NCBI GenBank assembly: GCA_025356865.1
Contig: JANXQJ010000090.1
Coordinates: 1-42,682, forward strand
Direction of reading: 5' to 3'
DNA: 42,682 nucleotides
From: Deltaproteobacteria bacterium
GTDB lineage: Bacteria > Desulfobacterota > Deferrimicrobia > Deferrimicrobiales > Deferrimicrobiaceae
The position numbers and the translations under genes are program-made. Below are positions 1 to 10,672 of the stretch, piece by piece; the stretch's first letter is position 1, and each line of letters opens with the position of its first letter. The notes under the pieces are model-generated. The model saw only the letters and a list, made by a program, of their open reading frames with translations. It ran no database searches and had not been told where the DNA came from.

Positions 1-1232
1 CCGTAAGCGCCGCGCGGGTCGTATGCGGGCAATTCGAGCGACTTGACGCTCATCGACAGCCCCGGGACGCCCATCGCTTCGGCCACCCGCCGCGATCCGA
101 GCGAGAGCAGCTCGCCTTCCCCCCGCCGGTAGCCGATGTCGTCGAGCATCCCGCCGATTTCATCGGCCAGCGGGAAACGCCCCCGCGCCTCGCCCCACGC
201 CGCCAACGTGGCCGCCGCCGAGATCGTGTCCATCCCCAGCTCGTTGCAGCGGGTATTGGACCTGACGATGGCGTGAAGGTCGTCGATGCCGTTCAACGCG
301 CCGAAGTGGGAGACGGTCTCGTATTCGGGTAGGTGTTCGCCTTCTTTCGTGCTTTTCTTGCACTGGATCGGGCAGCCGTGGCAGCCGTCCTTCTTCGCCC
401 CGTACGCCTCGCGGATCGCGGGCCCCGAATAGTTGCCCGACCGTTCGAACACCGTCTTGCGGAAGTTCTCGGTGGGCGCCATCCGCCGCTGCCGCATCAG
501 GTCGACGAGGGCCGGCGTCCCGTACTCGGCGATCCCCAGCTCGCCGAAGATGACCGGCGACGCCTTGAAGAGCCGGAGGACGTCCTGGCGCGCCTTGTCG
601 AACCGGGGGCGGTCCGCGATGGCGGTCGGCCGGTCCCCGGAAACCAGGATCGCCTTCAGTTTCTTGCGGCCCATCACCGCACCCAGGCCGCCGCGGCCCA
701 CGGCGTTTCCCTCGCCCGTCAGGATGCTCGCGAAGAGGACCCCGTTCTCCCCCGCCGGGCCGATGGCCGCCACGCTCCGCGCACCGTCGAACGCGCGAAC
801 CGTCTCGCCAACCGTCCTGCCCCAGAGGGCGTCCGCGGGGAGCAGGGCGACCTCGTCGCCGGCGATCGAAAGCGCGACCGGCGTGCGGCTCTCCCCCACG
901 ATCCGCAACACGTCGATCCCGGCCGCCTTGAGGCGCCAGGCAAAGCGCCCGCCAGCCGAACAGTCGTAGATCGTGCCCGTCAGCGGGGAACGGGAGACCA
1001 CCGACATCCGCGCCGAGGTCGGCGCCGGCGTGCCGCAAAGCGGTCCGACGGCGAAGACGAGCGGCATCGCGGGGTCGAACGGGTCGAGGGTATGCGCATC
1101 CCGGAGCAGGCGTACCCCCAGCCCCCTCCCGCCAAGCCATGCGTGAAGCAGTTCCGCGGGTATGGCTTCGCGGCGGGAGGTTCCCGAGGAGAGATCGACG
1201 TGGAGGAGTGTCGCGTGCCAGCCTGTCAACAT
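1..1232 (-). CDS. aor: Aldehyde ferredoxin oxidoreductase (tungsten enzyme), C-terminus cut by the window edge
   Basis: Reading the minus strand from ATG at 1232 gives MLTGWHATLLHVDLSSGTSRREAIPAELLHAWLGGRGLGVRLLRD...; AOR N-domain and CX2CX3C motif (DGCHGCPIQCKK). The ORF-track entries here are wrong frames. Confidence 0.92.
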   Translation of the reverse strand, partial: MLTGWHATLLHVDLSSGTSRREAIPAELLHAWLGGRGLGVRLLRDAHTLDPFDPAMPLVFAVGPLCGTPAPTSARMSVVSRSPLTGTIYDCSAGGRFAWRLKAAGIDVLRIVGESRTPVALSIAGDEVALLPADALWGRTVGETVRAFDGARSVAAIGPAGENGVLFASILTGEGNAVGRGGLGAVMGRKKLKAILVSGDRPTAIADRPRFDKARQDVLRLFKASPVIFGELGIAEYGTPALVDLMRQRRMAPTENFRKTVFERSGNYSGPAIREAYGAKKDGCHGCPIQCKKSTKEGEHLPEYETVSHFGALNGIDDLHAIVRSNTRCNELGMDTISAAATLAAWGEARGRFPLADEIGGMLDDIGYRRGEGELLSLGSRRVAEAMGVPGLSMSVKSLELPAYDPRGAY

Positions 1233-1239
1233 GGGTTCA

Positions 1240-2043
1240 TTATATACGGGCGAGGGTCCGCTCCGGGTGGGTGTAGACGTTGAACGATTTCCCGCGCAGG
1301 TAGCCGACGAGGGTGATCCCGTGCTCCCGGCAAAGTCTCACCGCCAGGGTCGTGGGAGATGTGCGCGAGGCGACGAGTGCGATCCCCAGGAGGGCCGCCT
1401 TCCCGGCCATCTCCGAAGACACCCTTCCTGAAGTCGCGAGCACCTTCCCGGAGAGGTCGATTCCCTTGAGCATCGCCGCTCCCGCGATCCGGTCGAGCGT
1501 GTTGTGCCGCCCGATATCTTCCGCGAAGAGCATCACCTTTCCATTTTCGCCGACCGCCGCGGAGTGGATGCCCCCCTGCCCCCGATACCCTTCCGCGAGC
1601 GACGCCATCTCGTCCATCAGGCCGAATATCTCGGTGGGAGAAACGGTTCGCGGGGGCGAGTGCGCCGGGAGGACGCCCGCACCCGGTTCGCCCTCCGGTA
1701 CGGGAATGTTGAAAACGATGCCGGTTCCGCATCCTGAGGTGAGCGTCGGCGTCAGCCGGGCAGGGAGTTCCCGCCGGATCCGGACGTCCGCGACGCCCGA
1801 GTCCGCGCAGATTCCCATCGACAGGATATCGCCCGGGACCGAAACGAGCCGCTGCATCCGCAGGAAACCGGCCACCAGGGCGCCCAGGTCGTGAGGGGAA
1901 GAGACGAGCGTCGCCAGTTCGACGCCGTTGACGGTCAGCGTGAGCGGGTATTCGTCGACGGGGCGGTGGTCGCACGGGAGCACCCGCCCACCCTCGTAAC
2001 GGAGTACGCCGCCGATCGAGAAATCGGTTTCGCTTCCGGACAT
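1240..2043 (-). CDS. fdhD: FdhD family sulfurtransferase / formate dehydrogenase accessory protein
   Basis: MSGSETDFSIGG..., DEYPLTLTVNG, ALVAGFL, DIGRHNTLDRIAGAA, TSGRVSSEM, VASRTSPTTLAV: FdhD signature blocks. Confidence 0.94.
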   Translation of the reverse strand: MSGSETDFSIGGVLRYEGGRVLPCDHRPVDEYPLTLTVNGVELATLVSSPHDLGALVAGFLRMQRLVSVPGDILSMGICADSGVADVRIRRELPARLTPTLTSGCGTGIVFNIPVPEGEPGAGVLPAHSPPRTVSPTEIFGLMDEMASLAEGYRGQGGIHSAAVGENGKVMLFAEDIGRHNTLDRIAGAAMLKGIDLSGKVLATSGRVSSEMAGKAALLGIALVASRTSPTTLAVRLCREHGITLVGYLRGKSFNVYTHPERTLARI

Positions 2044-2109
2044 CCCGCACCCCCGCCGTTTCCCGGCCCGCCTGACCGGTTATACCACCATGAGGTAGAA
2101 TATCCGGAG

Positions 2110-2952
2110 ATGGAAACGATTGCCCGACTTCTAAGGCTCATCCCGGCCGCGATCCTGATCGGCGCCACGCTCGCCGCGCCCGGGGGCGTGCGCGCCGCCC
2201 CTCCGGAGGCGCGTCTCCGGCTGGCCACCACGACCTCGACGGAAAACTCGGGGCTGCTCGGCGTCTTGTTGCCTCCCTTCGAAAAGAAGGCCGGATGCCG
2301 GGTCGACGTCATCTCGGTGGGGACCGGCAAGGCGCTCAAGCTCGGCGAGGCGGGCGACGTCGACGTCGTGCTCGTCCACGCGCGCGAACTCGAGGACCGG
2401 TTCGTCGCCGGGGGATACGGCGTGAACCGTCGCGACGTCATGTACAACGCCTTCGTGGTCCTCGGACCCGGGGAAGATCCGGCGAAGGTCGCGAGTTCGC
2501 CCGACGTTTCGGAGGCCTTCCGGCGGATCGCGGGACAGGAGTCCCCCTTCGTTTCACGCGGCGACCGCTCCGGCACGCACCTCAAGGAGCAGGAGGTCTG
2601 GCGCTCCGCGAAGATCGTTCCGAAAGGCGGATGGTATGTCGAGAGCGGCCTCGGCATGGGGGAGGCCATCACCATGGCGTCCGAAAAGCGCGGCTACACC
2701 CTTTCCGACCGGGCGACCGCGGTCGCATGGCGCGGCAAGAGCCGCCTCGCCGTCCTCTTCCAGGGCGGTCCCGGACTTCGGAACCCGTACGGCGTCATCG
2801 CCGTCAACCCGCAGAGGCACCCCGCCGTCCGGCACGAACTGGCCCTTCGGTTGATCGATTTTCTAACGGGGCCCGAGGGTCAGGCGATCATCGCCGGCTT
2901 CAAGGCCGATGGAGAACAACTCTTCTTCACATCCCCGCGCCGGAACCATTAA
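2110..2952 (+). CDS. tupA: Tungstate ABC transporter substrate-binding protein
   Basis: Signal peptide followed by LATTTSTENSGLLGVLLPPFEKKAG, SVGTGKALKLGEAGDVDVVLVHA, FVSRGDRSGTHLKE: TupA/PBP-like family. Start at 2110 rather than the longer ORF at 1891. Confidence 0.93.
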   Translation: METIARLLRLIPAAILIGATLAAPGGVRAAPPEARLRLATTTSTENSGLLGVLLPPFEKKAGCRVDVISVGTGKALKLGEAGDVDVVLVHARELEDRFVAGGYGVNRRDVMYNAFVVLGPGEDPAKVASSPDVSEAFRRIAGQESPFVSRGDRSGTHLKEQEVWRSAKIVPKGGWYVESGLGMGEAITMASEKRGYTLSDRATAVAWRGKSRLAVLFQGGPGLRNPYGVIAVNPQRHPAVRHELALRLIDFLTGPEGQAIIAGFKADGEQLFFTSPRRNH

Positions 2953-3648
2953 GTGGATTTCCTGACCGATTCCGTACGCGCCGCCCTTGTGCTCATCCTC
3001 GCACTCGACCCCGACATCGCGAGCGCCGCGCTCACCTCGCTCCAGGTCGCGGCCTGCTCGATCCTCCTCGCCGCCATCCCGGCGATACCGGTCGGGCTCG
3101 CGGTGGGGTTGCTCGATTTTCCCGGAAGGCGTGCGGCCGTCCTGGCACTCAACAGCCTCATGGCGGTCCCTACGGTGCTGGTGGGACTCCTCGTCTACAT
3201 GGTGATCAGCCGCCGGGGGCCGCTGGGCGGGCTCGACCTGCTGTTCACCCCGTCGGCCATCGTGCTCGGCGGCATCCTGCTCGCCGGCCCGATCGTCGCG
3301 ACGCTGGTCATGAACGCGGCCGAAGGCGCCGACCGTCGCATCATCCCGACGGCGATGACGCTCGGGGCCGGGCCCTTGAGGGCCGGCCTGAAATTCGCCG
3401 CCGAGATCCGGCTCGGAATCGTGGCGGCGCTGGTCGCCGGGTTCGGACGGGTCCTTTCCGAGGTCGGGGTTGCAATGATGCTCGGCGGCAACATCCGGGG
3501 CTACACCCGGACGATGACGACCGCCATCGCCCTCGAGACGGGGAAGGGCGAATTCGGGACCGGCGTGGGGCTGGGGCTCATCCTCATGACGATCGCCCTG
3601 CTCGTCAACATCCTGTTCAATCTCGTCCTGCAGCGGTCGCGCCCGTGA
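2953..3648 (+). CDS. tupB: Tungstate ABC transporter permease
   Basis: BPD-type permease, EVGVAMMLGGNIRGYTRTMTTAIALETGKGEF; directly follows tupA. Confidence 0.92.
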   Translation: MDFLTDSVRAALVLILALDPDIASAALTSLQVAACSILLAAIPAIPVGLAVGLLDFPGRRAAVLALNSLMAVPTVLVGLLVYMVISRRGPLGGLDLLFTPSAIVLGGILLAGPIVATLVMNAAEGADRRIIPTAMTLGAGPLRAGLKFAAEIRLGIVAALVAGFGRVLSEVGVAMMLGGNIRGYTRTMTTAIALETGKGEFGTGVGLGLILMTIALLVNILFNLVLQRSRP

Positions 3649-4328
3649 CGGCCCTTTACGCCCTTGAAGGGATCCGGAAAAGCCGGGGCCCTGTTTTTTC
3701 CCTCGCGATCCCGGCGCTGGAGTTGATGGAGGGCGGCATCCACGCCCTGTCCGGGGCCAACGGATCCGGCAAGAGCACGTTGTTGTCGCTCCTTGCCTTT
3801 CTCGACCGGCCGACGGAGGGTCGCCTCCGGTTCGCCGGGGAAACCGTCTCGTGGAACACCCGCTCCCTCGCCCGCCTGAGGCGACAGGTGACGCTCCTCC
3901 ACCAGTCGCCCTGGCTCTTTCGCGGATCGGTCTTCGAGAATGTGGCGTGGGGACTCGCCCTTCGGGGGGTCAATGGGGGGACGCGCCGCACCCGGGTATT
4001 CGAGGCGCTCGAGGCGGTCGGGCTTTCCGGCTTCGAGAAACGGGACGCGCAATCCCTTTCCGGAGGAGAAGCGCAGCGCACCGCGATGGCGCGGGCGATC
4101 GCCCTGGAGCCGCGGGTTCTCCTGCTCGACGAACCGTATTCGGGCGTCGACAGGGCGGCGGTCGAAACCGCTGAATCGCTCATCGCCTCCATGCCCGCCC
4201 GGGGAACGACGGTGCTGCTGACGACGCACGACACCGCGCAGCTCGCCCGTCCCGGCGGGAACATCATCCGCCTGGCCGAAGGAAAAGTCGTTTCCGCGAA
4301 AGGAGCCCCTTCCTGTGCCGTCGTTTGA
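3645..4328 (+). CDS. tupC: Tungstate ABC transporter ATP-binding protein
   Basis: GTG start overlapping the tupB stop; Walker A SGANGSGKSTLLS, signature LSGGEAQRTAMARAI, Walker B VLLLDEP. Confidence 0.9.
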   Translation: MTALYALEGIRKSRGPVFSLAIPALELMEGGIHALSGANGSGKSTLLSLLAFLDRPTEGRLRFAGETVSWNTRSLARLRRQVTLLHQSPWLFRGSVFENVAWGLALRGVNGGTRRTRVFEALEAVGLSGFEKRDAQSLSGGEAQRTAMARAIALEPRVLLLDEPYSGVDRAAVETAESLIASMPARGTTVLLTTHDTAQLARPGGNIIRLAEGKVVSAKGAPSCAVV

Positions 4329-5544
4329 GGATGCCCTGGCGATGATCCTTGCCAGCGTCGCCCCCCTCGGCCGGGAGCGCGTGCCGCTGGCGGAAGCCGA
4401 CGGGCGCCTTCTCGCGCTGCCGCTCGATGCCCCGTTCGACCTCCCCCTGGCCGACAACAGCGCGATGGACGGCTACGCCGTCCGCTCTGCGGATTGCCGC
4501 GAGGCGGTCGACCTCGCAATCTCCGGCTATCTCCCGGCAGGCTTTCCCGACTCGCTGCGGATCGAACGGGGCCAGGCGATCCGGATCATGACGGGGGCGC
4601 CGCTGCCCGAGGGAGCCGACGCGGTCGTCCCGCTCGAGGAAGTCGGCGAAACGGGTGGGAGCACCCCCGGCGGCGTCGGCTCGATCCGCCTCACGCGGTC
4701 GGTCACGCCCGGCGCGCACGTCCGCCGACGAGGCGAGGACGTCGCAAAGGGCGCCCACGCGCTCCCGGCCGGCGCGCTCTTGCGACCGCCCGAGATCGCC
4801 CTGATCGCCGCATTCGGGTTGACCGCCGTCGAGGCCTTCCGGCTTCCCCGGGTTGCCATTCTCTCGACCGGAGACGAACTTGCGGCTCCCGGCGGCCCGT
4901 TGCCAAGCGGAGCCGTGTTCGACGCAAACGGGCTCGCCCTGGCCGCCGCGGCGCGGGAGGCGGGAGCGGTTCCCATCGCCCTCGGGATCGCCCGCGACGA
5001 CCGGGAACTGCTCCGCGGGAAAATCGCCGAAGGGTTGCACGGCGCGGATTGCCTCGTCACCACCGCCGGCGTCTCGGGAGGAGACCGCGACTTCGTCCGG
5101 GAGACGCTCGCCTCGCTCGGGGTACGGCAACTCTTCTGGAAAATCGAGATCAAGCCGGGACGCCCCACCGCCTTCGGTGTCAGAGACGGCAAGCCGGTTT
5201 TCTCGCTCCCCGGCAACCCGGTATCCGCCCTGGTCACTTTCGAGGAATTCGTCCGCCCCGCGCTCCGGAAGATGGCGGGACACCCCGCCCCGGCCAAACC
5301 GTTCCTGAAGGCAATCCTCGCCGAAACGGTCCGAAAGAAGGAGGGAAAGGTGCAATTCTTGAGGGTATCGATCGAATATCGGGACGGGGTGGCCTTCGCA
5401 TGCCCTTCGGGCGACCAGAACACCGGGATCCTCGGAACGCTGGTCAGGGCGGGCGGAATCGCGCGCCTCCCGGCCGACCGGATCGCATTCGAAGCCGGAG
5501 AAGCGGTGGACGTCCACCTCCTCTACCCGGGGTGCCGGGGATGA
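4315..5544 (+). CDS. moeA: Molybdopterin molybdenumtransferase
   Basis: [71 protein letters not shown]: MoeA motifs. Confidence 0.95.
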   Translation: MPSFEDALAMILASVAPLGRERVPLAEADGRLLALPLDAPFDLPLADNSAMDGYAVRSADCREAVDLAISGYLPAGFPDSLRIERGQAIRIMTGAPLPEGADAVVPLEEVGETGGSTPGGVGSIRLTRSVTPGAHVRRRGEDVAKGAHALPAGALLRPPEIALIAAFGLTAVEAFRLPRVAILSTGDELAAPGGPLPSGAVFDANGLALAAAAREAGAVPIALGIARDDRELLRGKIAEGLHGADCLVTTAGVSGGDRDFVRETLASLGVRQLFWKIEIKPGRPTAFGVRDGKPVFSLPGNPVSALVTFEEFVRPALRKMAGHPAPAKPFLKAILAETVRKKEGKVQFLRVSIEYRDGVAFACPSGDQNTGILGTLVRAGGIARLPADRIAFEAGEAVDVHLLYPGCRG

Positions 5545-6044
5545 CTTCGCTGAACTCCGCGGCCGCCCGCATCGACGACGCACTCCGAAAGATGATCGAA
5601 GAGCGGGTGATCGCCTCCGCGGACGCCGCCTCCCTCTACGCGAAAGACGACGCCATCCGGAGCAACCAGGGAGATGCCAACCCGTGGGTCGTCGCCCTGT
5701 TCGAACGCGCCGGCCTTTCCGCCCTCGCTTTCGTCCGCCCCGCCCTGCCGCTCCAGGATATCCTGCGCGAACTGACTCGCGGCGGCGCACCGATCCTGGC
5801 GGCGCCGATGGGCGCGCCCGCGCCGCGCCCCCCGGACATCCTCGTGGTGCGCGCCGGCTCGACTGCCGCCCTCGAGCAGGCGCTGGTGGACCGGAACAGC
5901 TGCCTCGTCCGCGGCACCGGACCCGATGGCGACGAAGTGTCGATCGCGACGTGCAGCACGCTCTCGCTTCACGACGCCCTGGCCAAGCTCAAGCGCATCG
6001 GACAGGAAGCCGCCGCGCACCTTCGGGCAATCGCGGGCGTCTAA
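5541..6044 (+). CDS. Conserved hypothetical protein coupled to moeA
   Basis: 167-aa ORF whose ATG overlaps the moeA stop; same codon bias; no family recognised by eye. Confidence 0.75.
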   Translation: MTSLNSAAARIDDALRKMIEERVIASADAASLYAKDDAIRSNQGDANPWVVALFERAGLSALAFVRPALPLQDILRELTRGGAPILAAPMGAPAPRPPDILVVRAGSTAALEQALVDRNSCLVRGTGPDGDEVSIATCSTLSLHDALAKLKRIGQEAAAHLRAIAGV

Positions 6045-6073
6045 TCCCTGGAATACGACGCGGGAGGCGGATC

Positions 6074-6631
6074 ATGAATCGCAGGGATTTCCTGGTTGGA
6101 ATGGTGGCGATCGGCGGGACAGCAGCCCTGTTCGGCAGGCGGGCGTTCGACTTCCCGGCGGGGTCCGGAATCGCACGAGCTGAAACGGGCCAGGTCGTCC
6201 GGGTCTATTCGAGCGACCGGAAGGGATATGTCATGGCCGACAAAGTCGTGAAGAGCGATACCGAGTGGCGGAAACAACTATCGCCGGAGCAGTTCGAGGT
6301 GGCCCGGAAAAAGGGAACCGAGCGGGCATTCACGGGCGTGACGTGGGACAACCACGCGAAAGGGACCTACCGGTGCGTCTGTTGCGGGAACGACCTGTAC
6401 ACATCCGAAGCGAAATACGAGTCGGGAACCGGGTGGCCCAGTTTCTGGAAGCCGATCGCACCCGAGAATATCAGGACTGAATCCGACGTCAGCTTCTTTT
6501 CGAGGCGGACGGAGGTGCTTTGCGCCCGGTGCGACGCCCACCTCGGACACGTTTTCGAGGACGGCCCGCAGCCGACGGGACTCCGTTACTGCATGAACTC
6601 GGCGGCGATGACGTTCGTTCCGGAGAAGTAA
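6074..6631 (+). CDS. msrB: Peptide-methionine (R)-S-oxide reductase with Tat-like signal
   Basis: [21 protein letters not shown] leader; [50 protein letters not shown]: MsrB motifs. Confidence 0.93.
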   Translation: MNRRDFLVGMVAIGGTAALFGRRAFDFPAGSGIARAETGQVVRVYSSDRKGYVMADKVVKSDTEWRKQLSPEQFEVARKKGTERAFTGVTWDNHAKGTYRCVCCGNDLYTSEAKYESGTGWPSFWKPIAPENIRTESDVSFFSRRTEVLCARCDAHLGHVFEDGPQPTGLRYCMNSAAMTFVPEK

Positions 6632-6653
6632 GGAGGCCGGCGACTGCGGCGGG

Positions 6654-8303
6654 TCAGATCTCCGCGAACGCATACCCGATCAGCATCCTGGCTTCGTCCT
6701 GGATGCGAACCAGGTGGTCTGCCCCCAGAAAACTTTCGGCGTAGATCTTGTAGACGTCCTCGGTTCCCGACGGACGGGCTGCGAACCAGCCGTTTGCCGC
6801 GATCACCTTCACCCCCCCGATCGGCGCACCGTTGCCGGACGCCCGCGAGAGCACCTTCTCGATCTTCTCGCCCGCGAGCGTCGTCGCCTTCACCCGTCCG
6901 GGAGATAGATCCTTCAGCGCCTTCTTCTGGGCCGCGGTCGCCGGGGCGTCGATCCGCTCGTAGACGGGCGTTCCGAAATTCCGGGTCAGCCCCTGGTAGA
7001 TTTCGCCGGGATCGCGCCCGGTACCGGCCGTGATCTCGGCTGCGAGGAGGTTGAGCAGGATGCCGTCCTTGTCGGTCGACCAGGGCGTTCCGTCGAAACG
7101 GAGGAACGAGGCGCCGGCGGACTCTTCGCCCCCGAATCCGAAGGAACCGTCGATCAGCCCCTGCACGAACCACTTGAACCCGACCGGAACCTCGCACAAC
7201 CGGCGGGAGAGCGAGGCCGCCACCCGGTCGATCATCGCGCTGCTGACGACGGTCTTGCCGATGGCCGCGTCGGCGCGCCACTTGGGCCGGTGCGGAAACA
7301 GGTAGGCGATCGCCACCGAGAGGTAATGGTTCGGGTTGAGCAGCCCCGCGCCTCGCGTGACGATGCCGTGCCGGTCGGCGTCGGGGTCGTTTGCGAAGGC
7401 GATATCGAACCGGTCCTTCAGCGCCACGAGCCCCCCCATCGCCCAGGGCGACGAGCAGTCCATCCGGATTTTCCCGTCCCAATCGCGCGGCATGAACCGG
7501 AAGGCGGGATCGACCGTCTTGTTCACCACCTCGATGTCGAGTCCGTACCGGTCGGCGATCGGCGCCCAGCAACCCACGCCCGCGCCGCCCAGCGGATCGA
7601 CCCCGATCTTCAGCTTCGCCGCCCGGATCGCCTCAAGATCGACCACATTGGGCAGGTCGGCGACATAGTCCCCGATGAAGTCGTGCCGCTGCGTCGTTCC
7701 GGCGCGCATCGCCTGGGATGACGCGACCCGCTTCACCTCGCGAAGGCCGTTCGCCAGGATCTCGTTCGCCCGAGCCTCGATCACGCCGGTGACCGTCGTG
7801 TCCGCCGGTCCGCCGTCGGGGGGGTTGTACTTGATGCCGCCGTCCTCGGGCGGGTTGTGGGAAGGGGTCACGACGATCCCGTCTGCGAACCCGCGTTCCC
7901 GACTGCGATTCCAGCAGAGGATCGCGTGGGAAACGAGCGGGGTCGGCGTGTAGCCGCCATCCCGGTCGATACGGACCTCGACGCCGTTCCCGGCCAGCAC
8001 CTCGAGCGCGGTTGCAGTCGCGGGCTCGGAGAGGGCGTGGGTGTCGCGCCCGAGAAAAAGGGGCCCGTCGGTGCCCGCCGCCGCGCGGTATTCGCAGATC
8101 GCCTGGGTGACCGCGAGAATGTGGGACTCGTTGAAGCTTTCGCGCAGGGAGGAGCCGCGGTGCCCGGAGGTCCCGAATGCGACGCGCTGCTCCGGAATGG
8201 CGGGATCGGGGCGACCGGTGAAATAGGCCGTGACGAGTTTCGGGATATCGGCGAGCATCGCCTCGTCCGGGAACGTGCCGGCTTTCGGGTGAATGCCCGC
8301 CAT
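6654..8303 (-). CDS. pgm: Phosphoglucomutase (alpha-D-glucose phosphate-specific)
   Basis: [76 protein letters not shown]. Start 8303 inside the longer track ORF. Confidence 0.95.
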   Translation of the reverse strand: MAGIHPKAGTFPDEAMLADIPKLVTAYFTGRPDPAIPEQRVAFGTSGHRGSSLRESFNESHILAVTQAICEYRAAAGTDGPLFLGRDTHALSEPATATALEVLAGNGVEVRIDRDGGYTPTPLVSHAILCWNRSRERGFADGIVVTPSHNPPEDGGIKYNPPDGGPADTTVTGVIEARANEILANGLREVKRVASSQAMRAGTTQRHDFIGDYVADLPNVVDLEAIRAAKLKIGVDPLGGAGVGCWAPIADRYGLDIEVVNKTVDPAFRFMPRDWDGKIRMDCSSPWAMGGLVALKDRFDIAFANDPDADRHGIVTRGAGLLNPNHYLSVAIAYLFPHRPKWRADAAIGKTVVSSAMIDRVAASLSRRLCEVPVGFKWFVQGLIDGSFGFGGEESAGASFLRFDGTPWSTDKDGILLNLLAAEITAGTGRDPGEIYQGLTRNFGTPVYERIDAPATAAQKKALKDLSPGRVKATTLAGEKIEKVLSRASGNGAPIGGVKVIAANGWFAARPSGTEDVYKIYAESFLGADHLVRIQDEARMLIGYAFAEI

Positions 8304-8305
8304 CG

Positions 8306-9217
8306 TCAGACCGTGAACTCGGTCAGCGTGCGGAACGCGCCGAGCCGGGCCGAGATCTCTTCCTGCGAGAGCGACTGCAGGCGCTCGGTGCTGAACGCCT
8401 CGACGGTGAACGACGCGATCGCGCTGCCGTAAATCGTGGCGAGCCGGTAGTCCATCTCGTCGAGCGTCCGTCCGTCGCACGACGCCAGGTAGCCCATGAA
8501 TCCGCCCGCGAAGCTGTCGCCCGCGCCGGTCGGGTCGAAGATCGTCTCGAGCGGGTAGGCCGGGGCCGCGAACATGGTGTGCCCAGCCATGTGCAGCACG
8601 CCGTATTCGCCCCGCTTGACGACGACCCGCTTGGGCCCCCACGACATGAGCTTGCGCGCCGCCTTCACCAGGTTGAACTCGCCCGTCAGTTCGCGGACCT
8701 CGCCCTCGTTGACCAGCACGATGTCGACCTTGGCGATGACCTGCTTGAGTTCGGGCAGCGCGCTCTCGATCCAGTAGTTCATCGTGTCGAGCGCGATCAG
8801 CCGGGGGCTTCGAACCTGCCGGAGGATATCGAGCTGGATCGAGGGTGCGATGTTGCCGAGGAATACATAGGGGGAATCGCGATAATCCTCGGGCAGCACC
8901 GGCGCGAAATCGCTGAACACGTTGAGCTCGGTCTTGACCGTGTGCGCCGTGTTGAGGTCGAAATCGTAATAGCCCTGCCAGTGGAACGTCTCGCCTTCGG
9001 CGATCGTCACGCCGCCCGTGTCGATCCGGCGCGAGGCGAGCAGGTCGATGGTGGATTTCGGAAAATCGCGCCCCACGACCGAGACCATCCGGACCGGCGA
9101 CAGGTAGCTCGCCGCCAGTGAGAAATAGGTGGCCGACCCGCCGACCACCCGCTCGACTTCACCGAACGGCGACTTGATGCTGTCGAACGCCATCGACCCC
9201 ACGACCAGAAGACTCAT
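8306..9217 (-). CDS. PfkB/ribokinase-family sugar kinase
   Basis: [17 protein letters not shown]-terminal motif and [20 protein letters not shown]-terminal PfkB signature; adjacent to pgm. Confidence 0.9.
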   Translation of the reverse strand: MSLLVVGSMAFDSIKSPFGEVERVVGGSATYFSLAASYLSPVRMVSVVGRDFPKSTIDLLASRRIDTGGVTIAEGETFHWQGYYDFDLNTAHTVKTELNVFSDFAPVLPEDYRDSPYVFLGNIAPSIQLDILRQVRSPRLIALDTMNYWIESALPELKQVIAKVDIVLVNEGEVRELTGEFNLVKAARKLMSWGPKRVVVKRGEYGVLHMAGHTMFAAPAYPLETIFDPTGAGDSFAGGFMGYLASCDGRTLDEMDYRLATIYGSAIASFTVEAFSTERLQSLSQEEISARLGAFRTLTEFTV

Positions 9218-9266
9218 CCCGCTGTTCCCCTTTGTCCTGATTTGGTGGTGCCCGCCAATTTCGCGG

Positions 9267-10541
9267 CTACTTCTTCATCGGATGGTGCTTGTCCATCTTG
9301 AACAGCTTGATCGGCAACGTCCGTTCCTGCCCGTCGTTCCGGACGACCAGCGTCACCGTGTCGCCTTCCTGCTTCGAAGTCACGGCGTAGATGACGTCGA
9401 ACGCCTCCTTGACCGGCTTCCCGTCGACCGAGAAGACCCGGTCGCCCTTGCGCAGCCCCGCCTTCTCGCCCGGGGAACCGGAAACGACCCCTTCGACGAC
9501 GACCTCGCCGTCTTTCGTTTCATCGAGCCGGGCGCCGATCCGCATCCGCCGGCCTTCATAACTCTCGTAGTTCACGAACCAGGCAAAGTCCTCGGGCAGG
9601 AGCGGAATCTGCGGGAGGTCGACCTCCATCGTCTGCCCCGCGCTCTTGTCTTCGGGCGGCCCGATCTCGTCGGGCATGATGATCGAATACGCCATCGGAA
9701 TCCGGCGGACCACCTTCTTGGGCAATCCGAAGCCGTACCGGACGTGCCACCCGCCGGTGATCGTCACGATCCGCTTCCCCTCGCCGCGCGGTTCCCGCAG
9801 GTATCCCACGATCCGCTCGGCCATCGATTCTTCCCACAGGACCTGCGTCCGGATGAACCCGTCGAGCCGGGCGTCCGAGGGCGATGCGGTGTGCCCCCCG
9901 AAGATCCCCTGGAGGACCGCCTTCTGGATCGGGTCGGTTTCTCCCAACTCCGGCAACCGGCTTTTCAGCGCCGGGGCCAGGTTGTCGATCCCGAAGCGGC
10001 TCACCTCGGTTTCGAGTTCGCGCGACGGGTTGAGGGCGATGACGTCGATCCCCTTTTCGCGGGCGAAATTCAGGATTTCGCGATAGTAGGCGAAGTCGTA
10101 TCCCCATCCCTCGTTGCCGTACCACTTGACCGCCCGCAGGAATTCGGTCTCGTCGGGGAATCCGCCGCGGATCCACTTGTCGAGCGCGGGCTGCTGCGGT
10201 TCACGGAACATCTCCATCCCGATCGCGATCTTTCCGGGGAATCTGTTGAACAGGTCGCGGATCACGAGCAGTTCGACCCGCTGGGCGTTGTAATTGTCGT
10301 GCGTCTCCCCGACGCATACCAACCGGGACGCGGACGCCATGTTCATTGCGGCGTCCATCGTCATCTTGAGTCCCGTCGGGACGTGATGGATGTCATCCGA
10401 CTTCGGCACCGAGGCGAGCGCATACGGGAGGTCGGCGCCGGGACGGAACTCGCCCGCCTTTTTAGTGGAAGCGCATCCGCCGGCCAGCGCCAGTGGAAGC
10501 AGGAGACCGAGTGCCGTCTTGATCGGTTTCATCATTCCCAT
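9267..10541 (-). CDS. ChaN-family lipoprotein with C-terminal PDZ domain
   Basis: Lipobox LALAGGCAS; ChaN-like VCVGETHDNYNAQRVELLVIRDL and GMEMFREPQQPALD; PDZ-like GVVSGSPGEKAGLRKGDRVFSVDGKPV. Confidence 0.87.
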   Translation of the reverse strand: MGMMKPIKTALGLLLPLALAGGCASTKKAGEFRPGADLPYALASVPKSDDIHHVPTGLKMTMDAAMNMASASRLVCVGETHDNYNAQRVELLVIRDLFNRFPGKIAIGMEMFREPQQPALDKWIRGGFPDETEFLRAVKWYGNEGWGYDFAYYREILNFAREKGIDVIALNPSRELETEVSRFGIDNLAPALKSRLPELGETDPIQKAVLQGIFGGHTASPSDARLDGFIRTQVLWEESMAERIVGYLREPRGEGKRIVTITGGWHVRYGFGLPKKVVRRIPMAYSIIMPDEIGPPEDKSAGQTMEVDLPQIPLLPEDFAWFVNYESYEGRRMRIGARLDETKDGEVVVEGVVSGSPGEKAGLRKGDRVFSVDGKPVKEAFDVIYAVTSKQEGDTVTLVVRNDGQERTLPIKLFKMDKHHPMKK

Positions 10542-10672
10542 CGTTTCCGTTCACCTCGCATCAATCTTCCGCCCGATTATAGCAGCGATGATATTCCGAA
10601 TCCGAAAAGCGCATCCGGCATCAAACTGGATAATTGACCATTCCACGAAACAGATCCCGAAGGGAGCGCTCA

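Noticed and set aside
2044-2109. Moco/Tuco riboswitch between fdhD and tupA
   Set aside because: Only 66 bp of intergenic sequence and no recognisable conserved fold.
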